Below are positions 7,127 to 13,241 of a stretch of DNA of 13,846 bases, piece by piece; positions within the stretch are counted from its first letter, which is position 1; each line of letters starts with the position of its first letter. The position numbers were made by a program, and so were the translations under genes. A model generated the notes under the pieces. It was given only the letters and a program-made list of their open reading frames with translations, was not told where the DNA came from and did not search any database. Source of the stretch: Pseudomonadota bacterium (GTDB taxonomy: Bacteria; Pseudomonadota; Alphaproteobacteria; Acetobacterales; Acetobacteraceae); contig JAFADX010000076.1 of assembly GCA_023424475.1 (NCBI GenBank), positions 1 through 13,846 on the forward strand, given 5' to 3'.

Positions 7127-9298
7127 GTGGGGGCGCTGACGCTCGGGCGCCTGGCACTCGCGGCGGGTCTGCTCGGCCTGCTGCTGGCGCCGTGGCATGG
7201 CCTGGAAGGCGGGCCCGGCGCGCTGGCCGCCTGGCCGCGCGGGGATGTCGCGCCCCTTGTCGTGCTGCTCGCCGATGGCTCGCGCTGGTGGCTCTGGCCG
7301 GTGGCCGCGCTGCTTGCCCTCGCCGCGCTGCCGCTGCTCGATGAGCGTTCGCGGGGCGGCTGGCTCGCGGCCACCGGGCTTCTCCTGGTCGGCTTCGTGC
7401 TGATGCAGGGCGAAGCGGTCGGCCTGCGCGGCCTCCGCTGGCACTGGCTTTCTCCCCTCCTCGGCGCGCCCCCGCCGCAGGCGGCGCTGGGCTGGGGCGG
7501 GGCGCTGGTGCTCGCCTCCGGTGTCGGGCTGCTGGCCGCCGGCCTGGCGCGGCGCGGCCGCTTCGGCGGGGACGCTTTCATCGCCCTGCTCGTCGTGGGC
7601 AGCGGCGCCCTGCTGCTGCTGTTCGTCTTCCTGCCGCTGCTCGTGATCCTCTCCGCCGCGGCGCTCGAAGATGGCCGCCTTGCCCCCGCCGCCTTCGCTG
7701 CGCGGCTGGCGGCGCCCGAGGCCTGGAGCCTCGCCTGCATCGCCAGCCACCAGGGCTGCGGCGTGGTGTGGAACACGCTGCTGCTCGCGGTCCTCGCGGC
7801 GCTGGCCTCGACGCTGATCGGCCTCGCCTTCGCGCTGCTGGCGGCGCGCGGCGGCGTCCGCGCGCCGCCGGCCTTTCGGGCGATGACGCTGCTGCCGCTG
7901 ATCACACCGCCCTTCGTCGTCTCGCTGGCGCTGATCGTGCTGTTCGGGCGGACCGGGCTGGTCACGACCGCGCTGTGGGACTGGTTCGACATCCCTCGCA
8001 GCCGATGGATCTACGGCCTGCCCGGCGTGCTGCTGGCCCAGGTCCTCTCCCAGGCGCCGATCGCCTTCGTGCTGCTCGAAGGGGCGGTGCGCGCCATCGG
8101 CCCCTCGCTCGAGGAAGCGGCCTCCACCATGGGCGCGCGCCGCTTCACCGTCTTCCGCACCGTCACCTGGCCCCTGCTGCGCCCGGCCATCGCCGCCTGC
8201 CTGCTGCTCGGCTTCGTCGAGAGCCTGGCGGATTTCGGCAACCCCCTGGTGCTCGGCGGCGACTTCGACGTGCTCTCGACGCGGATCTTCTTCGCCATCG
8301 CCGGCGCGCGGAACGATCCCGGACGCGCGGCGGCGCTGGCCATCCTGCTGCTGGCGCTGACCTTCGGCGCCTTCGCGCTGCAGTCGCTCTGGCTCGGCCG
8401 GCGGCGCTACACCACGGTGACGGGGAAGGGGGATGCCGGCGTCGCCGCGCCCCTGCCGCGCGGCCTGCGCTTCGCCTGCAGCGGCATCGCCTGGCCCTGG
8501 ATGGCCTTCACCGCCGCCGTCTACGGCATCATCCTGGTCGGCGGCTTCGTCCACGACATCGGCCGCGGCGACATGGCCTTCACCTGGCGCCACATCCTGA
8601 CCGGCTTCGCGGTGGAATGGCAGGATGGCATGGCCTTCCGCGGCTCGGCCTGGGACAGCCTCTTCACCACCATCGAGGTCGCGGCGATCTCGGCGCCGAT
8701 CACCGCAGGGCTCGGCATCCTGCTCGCCTGGCTGCTGGCGCGGCAGTCCTTCCCCGGGCGCGGCGCGCTGGAATTCCTCACCATGCTCTCCTTCGCGATC
8801 CCCGGCACCGTCGTCGGCGTCTCCTACATCATGGCCTTCAACGAACCACCGATCGAACTGACCGGCACGGCGCTGATCCTCATCCTGTGCTTCGTCTTCC
8901 GGAACCTGCCGGTGGGCGTGCGCGGCGGCATCGCGGCGCTGGCGCAGATCGACAAGTCGCTCGACGAGGCCTCGGCCACCATGGGCGCCGGCGCGCTGCA
9001 GACGCTGCGCCGCGTCGTCCTGCCGCTGCTGCGGCCGGCCATCGTCGCGGCTCTGGCCTACAGCTTCGTCCATGCCATGACGGCGGTCTCGGCGGTGATC
9101 TTCCTCGTCTCGGCGCGGCACAACCTCGCCACCGTCTATATCGTCGGACGGGTGGAGGCCGGGGAGATGGCGCTCGCCATCGCCTATTCCACGGTGCTGA
9201 TCGTCGTCATGCTCGCCGTCGTCCTCGGCATCGAACGGCTGGTCGGCCGCGCGCAGATCGGCCGCCGCAACGCCGCCGTCGGAACCATCGCCGCATGA
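7127..9298 (+). CDS. Fused double-domain ABC permease, AfuB/FbpB-like
   Basis: Inner-membrane channel of the importer, 723 residues, with two complete permease halves in one chain, as in ferric/AfuB-type systems. The first half carries the EAA loop EEAASTMGARRFTVFRTV (around residues 328-345, followed by WPLLRPAI). The second carries DEASATMGAGALQTLRRV (around residues 612-629, followed by LPLLRPAI). Each would contact one copy of the ATPase. An N-terminal stretch of about 200 residues adds several hydrophobic segments. The proposed start is GTG at 7127, 6 bases after the binding-protein stop. No clear ribosome site precedes it, so translation probably relies on coupling, or a different start is used. 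The stop overlaps the ATPase start as ATGA. Confidence 0.9.
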   Translation: MGALTLGRLALAAGLLGLLLAPWHGLEGGPGALAAWPRGDVAPLVVLLADGSRWWLWPVAALLALAALPLLDERSRGGWLAATGLLLVGFVLMQGEAVGLRGLRWHWLSPLLGAPPPQAALGWGGALVLASGVGLLAAGLARRGRFGGDAFIALLVVGSGALLLLFVFLPLLVILSAAALEDGRLAPAAFAARLAAPEAWSLACIASHQGCGVVWNTLLLAVLAALASTLIGLAFALLAARGGVRAPPAFRAMTLLPLITPPFVVSLALIVLFGRTGLVTTALWDWFDIPRSRWIYGLPGVLLAQVLSQAPIAFVLLEGAVRAIGPSLEEAASTMGARRFTVFRTVTWPLLRPAIAACLLLGFVESLADFGNPLVLGGDFDVLSTRIFFAIAGARNDPGRAAALAILLLALTFGAFALQSLWLGRRRYTTVTGKGDAGVAAPLPRGLRFACSGIAWPWMAFTAAVYGIILVGGFVHDIGRGDMAFTWRHILTGFAVEWQDGMAFRGSAWDSLFTTIEVAAISAPITAGLGILLAWLLARQSFPGRGALEFLTMLSFAIPGTVVGVSYIMAFNEPPIELTGTALILILCFVFRNLPVGVRGGIAALAQIDKSLDEASATMGAGALQTLRRVVLPLLRPAIVAALAYSFVHAMTAVSAVIFLVSARHNLATVYIVGRVEAGEMALAIAYSTVLIVVMLAVVLGIERLVGRAQIGRRNAAVGTIAA

Positions 9299-10341
9299 CC
9301 GGCGCCGCCATCCGCTTCCAGGACGTGACCAAGGCCTTCGGCCCGGTGCGCGCGGTCGACGGTGTCTCCTTCGACCTGCCGCAAGGGGCCCTGGTGACGC
9401 TGCTCGGTCCGTCGGGCTGCGGCAAGACGACGACGCTGCGCCTCGTCGCCGGGCTCGAACTGCCGACCTCGGGGCGGATCGAGATCGAAGGCCGCGACGT
9501 CACGCGCCTCGCCGCGGCCGAGCGCCGCATCGCCATGGTCTTCCAGTCCTACGCGCTGTTTCCGCACATGACCGTGCTGGAGAACGTCGCCTACGGCCTG
9601 GTCGTCGGCGGAGCCCGGCGCCAGGCGGCGGAAGGCGAGGCGACGGCGATGCTGAAGACCCTCGGCCTCGGCGGCCTCGGCGCGCGCCTGCCCGCGGAAC
9701 TTTCCGGCGGCCAGCAGCAGCGCGTCGCCGTCGCCCGTGCCCTGGTGCTCCGCCCCAGGGTGCTGCTGTTCGACGAACCGCTGTCCAACCTCGATGCCCG
9801 GCTCCGCCGCCGCGTCCGGGAGGACATCCGCGACCTGCAGAAGCGCCTCGGCCTCTCGGTCGTCTATGTCACCCACGACCAGCAGGAGGCGCTCGCCGTC
9901 TCCGACCTGGTGGTGGTGATGAAGGATGGCCGCATCGCCCAGATGGGCACGCCGGGCGAACTCTACGACGCGCCGGCCGACGCCTTCGTCGCCGATTTCA
10001 TGGGCGAGGCGAACGTCCTGCACGGCGAGGTGCTCGCCGCCGGGGGCGGCCGCGGCCGCGTGGCGATCGGCGGCGCGGTGCTCGACGTCGCGATGCGCGA
10101 CCATCCGCCCGGTCCGGCCGCGCTCGCCGTGCGGCCGGAGGCCATCCGCCCGCTCGCGCCCGGAGAGCCCGGGTTGCCGGGGCGCATCCGACGCGCCGCC
10201 TTCCTTGGCCAGACCCGCGAATACGAGGTCGAGACCGCCGCCGGCACGCTCTTCGTCGTCACGCCCGCCTCGGCCCCGGCCCGGGAGGAGGGCGCGGCCA
10301 TCGCCTGCGGCTTCGAACGGGTCATACCGCTCCGCGCCTGA
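9295..10341 (+). CDS. ABC transporter ATP-binding protein (AfuC/PotA-like)
   Basis: Cytoplasmic ATPase that powers the importer, 348 residues. Walker A is GPSGCGKTT (38-46), Q-loop Gln84 in MVFQSYALFPHMTV, signature LSGGQQQR (136-143), Walker B VLLFDE (156-161), D-loop SNLD (164-167) and switch His194 in VTHDQ. A C-terminal TOBE-type domain follows (about residues 240-348, including ALAVRPEAIRPL), typical of the CysA/PotA/FbpC class. The same frame is open far upstream through the permease, but the ATG at 9295 overlapping the permease stop as ATGA gives the proper N-terminus. The gene ends 3 bases from the end of the convergent unknown gene, with no room for a separate terminator. Confidence 0.95.
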   Translation: MTGAAIRFQDVTKAFGPVRAVDGVSFDLPQGALVTLLGPSGCGKTTTLRLVAGLELPTSGRIEIEGRDVTRLAAAERRIAMVFQSYALFPHMTVLENVAYGLVVGGARRQAAEGEATAMLKTLGLGGLGARLPAELSGGQQQRVAVARALVLRPRVLLFDEPLSNLDARLRRRVREDIRDLQKRLGLSVVYVTHDQQEALAVSDLVVVMKDGRIAQMGTPGELYDAPADAFVADFMGEANVLHGEVLAAGGGRGRVAIGGAVLDVAMRDHPPGPAALAVRPEAIRPLAPGEPGLPGRIRRAAFLGQTREYEVETAAGTLFVVTPASAPAREEGAAIACGFERVIPLRA

Positions 10342-10344
10342 GCC

Positions 10345-10995
10345 TCACGGCGGATCCATGAAGGCGGAGGCCGCCGAGGCGCGGGCGAGCAGCGACTGCA
10401 TCGCCGGGTTCCGGTGCCCCTCATGCGCCGTCAGGGCCTCCATGGGGCAGAAATACTCGTGCGGATGCGGCACCTGGTGGCGTGCGAAGCCGTCATACTG
10501 GTCCCGCTGCAGGCCATAGAGCACGCGCAGGTCGCGCACCGGCACGGTGATCGGCGCGGCGGGCTCGCTCGCGACGAAGGGAATGATGTGCCAGCGCGGC
10601 GTCGCATCCCCGGCCTGCAGCGGCGCCAGCAGCCAGGCCAGCGGACAATGCGCCAGCAGCGCGATGGTGGAGGGTGCGAAGCGGGACCGCTTGTCGAGCA
10701 GGTTCTGGAAGGTCGAGCACGCCTCGATGCAGAGGATGTCCGCATAGGAATCCTCCGGCGTGCCACCGAAATGCAGCCACAGCCCGTCCGGGATGGTGCG
10801 CATGCGGTCGGAACCGGGGATCTTCAGGTAGGGCTGGGCGACGGGCTCGCCGTCGCAGGGCCGGCCGCGCAGCCATGCGCCGCCATTGCCGAGGCTGGGC
10901 GCGCCGGGCGGTCGCTGCGGCCATGACTTGAGCCGGTCGCGGACAATGTTGTCGAGCCGTGCGGGGCGTCGCTCGAGACGGCGGATCTCGCTCAT
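10345..10995 (-). CDS. Unrecognised 216-residue protein
   Basis: I do not recognise the family. The soluble-looking protein has no signal peptide or membrane segment. The N-terminus is basic (MSEIRRLERRPARLDN). The central block is rich in conserved-looking motifs: SDRMRTIPDGLWLHFGG (62-78), YADILCIEACSTFQNLLDKR (84-103) and VPVRDLRVLYGLQRDQYDGF (151-170). An unusual His/Pro run, HQVPHPHEYFCPMEAL (173-188), follows. The spacing Asp70 ... Glu91 within hydrophobic strands is loosely reminiscent of PD-(D/E)xK nucleases, but the expected Lys two residues after the Glu is Cys93, so that is speculative. The start at 10995 lacks a clear ribosome site. Codon use matches its neighbours, and the motif-rich middle makes a shadow frame unlikely. 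It converges on the importer operon. Confidence 0.75.
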   Translation of the reverse strand: MSEIRRLERRPARLDNIVRDRLKSWPQRPPGAPSLGNGGAWLRGRPCDGEPVAQPYLKIPGSDRMRTIPDGLWLHFGGTPEDSYADILCIEACSTFQNLLDKRSRFAPSTIALLAHCPLAWLLAPLQAGDATPRWHIIPFVASEPAAPITVPVRDLRVLYGLQRDQYDGFARHQVPHPHEYFCPMEALTAHEGHRNPAMQSLLARASAASAFMDPP

Positions 10996-11068
10996 GGCAG
11001 GAATTCATCACCCGTTTATCAACTTATAGGAGAATTAACGGGACGAACATCGCCTGCGGCAAGGGCAA

Positions 11069-11084
11069 AGCGTGACTTCACGCT
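11069..11084. promoter_or_regulatory. 16-bp palindrome, possible operator
   Basis: AGCGTGACTTCACGCT has 7-bp perfect arms around a CT centre. A loop of 2 is too small for a hairpin, so a dimeric DNA-binding protein site is the more natural reading. It lies 74 bases upstream of the minus-strand unknown gene. A TTGACG (11100-11105) follows 16 bases further right, a possible plus-strand -35, but no matching -10 is evident. Confidence 0.4.
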
Positions 11085-11149
11085 GCCGGGAATGCAGTTT
11101 TGACGAAGGAAAAACGCGAATCATCCAGCCCGCTTCCGGTGCATTCTTC

Positions 11150-11174
11150 ATGTATTACATCAAATGTGAAACAT
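11150..11174. promoter_or_regulatory. Two tandem ATGT-N3-ACAT sites, probable regulator binding sites
   Basis: ATGTATTACAT (11150-11160) and ATGTGAAACAT (11164-11174) share the same ATGT-N3-ACAT dyad, separated by 3 bases (14-base repeat period). They sit in the AT-rich patch. Two similar dyads this close are typical of a cooperative repressor or activator site. An unused AAGGAG ribosome-like site follows at 11185-11190, with no start codon in range. Which gene is controlled is unclear: the minus-strand gene starts 155 bases to the left and the RidA gene 570 bases to the right. Confidence 0.45.
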
Positions 11175-11744
11175 AACGCGCTCTAAGGAGTCTGGAAATC
11201 TTCCGCCACCGCCTCGCGCTGCCTTCACGGGCGGATCGCGCAGCGATGACGGTGCTCATCCCGTCTTGCCGCGCCCGCCGCCCGCCGGAACCGATGGCAG
11301 GATGACGGGCGCCGCCCGTCCGCTCGGTCGAGTGTCCGCTTCGCACGGGCGTCGGCCCGCAGGGCATCCGCAGCGACGGGATCGGGGAGGCGGCGACGAT
11401 CGAGCCCGCCGGCCTCACCTCCAGGGTGCCGGGATCGGGAGTTCGGATCCGCAGCATGCCCGCGCCCTTGCCCTCGGGGTCGGGCGGCGAGGCTGTCCCC
11501 GGACGCGAGGATGACCATCGCCATCAGCGCCGCGACCGGGCGCCTCGTCGCGCGCCGGGTGAAAGACGCCGGCGGCGGACGTCACCACGCTGCCGACGCG
11601 GCGCCGCGCACGAAGGGCGGGCGCCGAGGCCGGGCCGAACAGGGACGCCGCCGCCGGCCAGAATGGGTTTGGCGGGAATCGGCCACATGGGGAGAACCTC
11701 CGGGGCAGCATATCGCGCAACCGAAGGACAGGAGGAACAGGCGC

Positions 11745-12101
11745 ATGGCGATCCGGCGCATCGCGGAGGAACAGCGTCTCTCAGGCGCGGTGGTGGCGGG
11801 CGGGATGGTCTGGCTGGCGGGACAGGTCGCCGATGACGCGACCCTCGATGCCGAGGGCCAGACCGCGGACATCCTCCGCCAGATCGACGCCCTGCTGGCC
11901 GAGGCCGGCACCGACAGGCGCGCGCTCGTCAGCATCACCGTGGTCCTCGCCGACATCCGCGACGCGCCGGCGATGAACCGCGCCTGGGACGCCTGGCTCG
12001 ACCCGGCCCACAAGCCGGCGCGCATGACGATCCAGGCGCCGCTGGTCGATCCCGCCTGGAAGGTCGAGATCACCGGCGTCGCGGTGGCGCCCGCGGCGTG
12101 A
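11745..12101 (+). CDS. RidA/YjgF/YER057c-family protein
   Basis: Small cytoplasmic trimeric protein, 118 residues, the usual length. RidA proteins hydrolyse reactive enamine/imine intermediates from PLP enzymes. Visible markers are the strand VWLAGQVADD (22-31), QIDALLAEAG (46-55), NRAWDAWL (78-85) and the C-terminal PARMTIQAPL...WKVEITGVAV. Arg93 is at the position of the conserved substrate-binding Arg, with Glu108 after it, so an active deaminase is possible. The open frame extends to 11511, but the ATG at 11745 is preceded by a perfect AGGAGG nine bases upstream and gives the family N-terminus. The stop overlaps the start of the channel gene (GTGA). The residue at the usual Tyr17 position is not obvious, so it may belong to a non-archetypal subgroup. 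Confidence 0.9.
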   Translation: MAIRRIAEEQRLSGAVVAGGMVWLAGQVADDATLDAEGQTADILRQIDALLAEAGTDRRALVSITVVLADIRDAPAMNRAWDAWLDPAHKPARMTIQAPLVDPAWKVEITGVAVAPAA

Positions 12102-13084
12102 GCCGCGCCGGGCTCCGCGATCGTCTTCCCGAGGGCTGGCTGCGTTCGATGGCCATGACCCTCGGCTTCGGGCTGCTCGTTGCCGGGGGCGTGGCGGACC
12201 AGGGGACGCTCTTTCCCTTCCTCGTCATCGGCGTGGCGGCGCTCGGGCTCGGCACGCTCTACCTGCTCTTTCCGCACGGGCTGCACTTCGCGTTCGGGAC
12301 CAGCGCGGGTCTCGCGGTCTATGCTTGCCTTTTCGCGGTGATGGGCCGCGCGGCCTTTCCCGGGGCCGGGCAGCCGCCGCGGGCCCTGGCCTTCCTGATG
12401 CCGGTGCTGGCCTTCCTCGTCGCCATCTGGCGACGCCGGCGCAGCCTCCGCCTGGTCGCCGAGGCCGTGCATCCCTTCGATCTCGGCCATCTGCCGCGCA
12501 TGGCCCACTGGCTCGTCCCGGTCTGGGCGGTGGGCGCATTGTCGCTCGCGCTGCCGGTCAACCGCCTGCCGGCCGGGGAGCAGAGCGTGGCGCTCGCCCT
12601 GGCGATGGGCGTCATCGCGGTCGTGGTCGCCGCGTCGGTCCGCGGCGTGGTGCTGCTGCTCACCGACATGGCGCTGATCACCGAGGAACTTGCGCGCCGG
12701 GCCTCGCGCATCCTGGTCCCGGTCGTCGCCTTCCTCGCCATGTATGCGATGCTCGTCATCGTCTTCGCCTGTCTCTACCGGATCGCGGAGGGGCTCTCGG
12801 TGCATCCGCTGTTCCAGGGGCCGCGCGGGCCGGTGCCGCTGCCCTTCCCGGACGCGCTCTATTTCAGCCTCGTCACCCAGGCGACGGTCGGCTACGGCGA
12901 CGTCACGCCGCATGACGAGGGCATCCGGCTGCTCGCCTCGCTTCAGGTGATCCTGGGCCAGGTGCTCCTGCTCTTCGGGTTCGCCGAGATCATGCGCTCC
13001 CGCCGCGTGCTGGGCGGGGGAACCGATCATCGGGCCCTGGATGCGGCGGAGGACTGGCATGCTCCCGGCGAAAGCCGCCCGTGA
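12098..13084 (+). CDS. Potassium-channel-like membrane protein (TVGYGD filter)
   Basis: Inner-membrane protein, 328 residues, with about eight hydrophobic segments (roughly 20-33, 39-58, 69-85, 97-111, 138-154, 164-189, 206-227 and 278-297). The last two flank a pore loop with the potassium selectivity filter TVGYGD (263-268) in SLVTQATVGYGDVTP. One pore loop per chain implies a tetramer. An Arg cluster (WRRRRSLRLV, 111-120) follows segment four, but there is no regular S4-type spacing, so voltage sensing is not supported. The short soluble tail (300-328) has no RCK domain. The start is GTG at 12098, overlapping the RidA stop. A later ATG at residue 18 is possible. Coupling to RidA suggests coexpression, but the joint role is unknown. 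Confidence 0.85.
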   Translation: MSRAGLRDRLPEGWLRSMAMTLGFGLLVAGGVADQGTLFPFLVIGVAALGLGTLYLLFPHGLHFAFGTSAGLAVYACLFAVMGRAAFPGAGQPPRALAFLMPVLAFLVAIWRRRRSLRLVAEAVHPFDLGHLPRMAHWLVPVWAVGALSLALPVNRLPAGEQSVALALAMGVIAVVVAASVRGVVLLLTDMALITEELARRASRILVPVVAFLAMYAMLVIVFACLYRIAEGLSVHPLFQGPRGPVPLPFPDALYFSLVTQATVGYGDVTPHDEGIRLLASLQVILGQVLLLFGFAEIMRSRRVLGGGTDHRALDAAEDWHAPGESRP

Positions 13085-13085
13085 C

Positions 13086-13102
13086 CCACGGCGAGGCCGT
13101 GG
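13086..13102 (+). terminator. Hairpin immediately after the channel gene
   Basis: CCACGGC (13086-13092), triloop GAG and GCCGTGG (13096-13102) form a perfect 7-bp stem that begins 2 bases after the channel stop codon. There is no T-run after it, so it may act as a weak or Rho-assisted terminator or an RNA 3'-end stabiliser. Confidence 0.4.
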
Positions 13103-13161
13103 CCGCGGGACCGCCCGGGGCGGGATGGGCATCGTGCCGCCGTGCGCGGTTCGTCCCTTGT

Positions 13162-13210
13162 GGCGCCCGCATGTCGGGCGAAGCGGGGCGTCCGACATCC
13201 GGCGGGCGCC
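13162..13210. terminator. Long imperfect hairpin between convergent genes
   Basis: GGCGCCCGCATGTCGG is at 13162-13177. Its complement returns as CCGACAT (13192-13198) plus GCGGGCGCC (13202-13210), interrupted only by a 3-base CCG bulge. This gives 16 paired bases around a 14-base loop. Position between the ends of two convergent genes suggests a bidirectional terminator, although no T-tracts flank it. Confidence 0.55.
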
Positions 13211-13215
13211 GGCCC

Positions 13216-13241
13216 GCCGGCCGGTTGGTTCAGCGGCCGGC
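13216..13241. other. 8-bp inverted repeat spanning the DhaL stop codon
   Basis: GCCGGCCG (13216-13223) and CGGCCGGC (13234-13241) form a perfect 8-bp stem with a 10-base loop containing the minus-strand TGA stop (13230-13232). It may belong to the 3'-end structure of the minus-strand transcript. Confidence 0.35.

Larger units (their letters stand above)
10996..11744. other. Long non-coding region with AT-rich promoter patch and a possible gene remnant
   Basis: No convincing gene is visible in 749 bases between the divergent unknown gene and the RidA gene. Bases 11001-11200 are AT-rich for this genome (45 of 100 G/C by hand count at 11101-11200) and hold the palindromes listed separately. Bases 11210-11640 are GC-rich again with only short frames. 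On the minus strand one frame offers a signal-peptide-like MAMVILASGDSLAA near 11524-11483. The neighbouring frame then offers a proline-rich stretch (from about 11457, starting MLRIRTPDPGTLEVRPAG). This could be a frameshifted remnant of a small secreted protein, or chance. No tRNA or terminator with a T-tract was found. Confidence 0.4.

Noticed and set aside
5819..9121. 1100-residue open frame on the minus strand
   Set aside because: It is antisense to the phosphatase, binding-protein and permease genes. Its composition (Arg, Gly, Gln, His, Asp) is that of a shadow frame in GC-rich DNA, with no domain motifs.
7768..9294. N-terminal extension of the ATPase frame
   Set aside because: The frame is open by chance inside the permease gene. 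Walker A spacing and the ATGA overlap place the true start at 9295.
6086..10341. Straight annotation of the importer as an iron(III) transporter
   Set aside because: The fold is of that class, but the tyrosine pair used for iron is absent, and the neighbours are inositol and phosphatase genes.
11028..11042. AGGAG plus short inverted repeat as a small gene or riboswitch
   Set aside because: There is no start codon after AGGAG, and the 6-bp repeat with a 20-base loop is within chance.
11185..11190. AAGGAG as the ribosome site of an unlisted small gene
   Set aside because: No ATG, GTG or TTG follows at a usable distance in an open frame. A CTG is only one base away.
11582..13198. 538-residue minus-strand frame over the RidA and channel genes
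   Set aside because: Low-complexity Arg/His/Glu/Gln shadow. The opposite strand encodes clear RidA and TVGYGD proteins.
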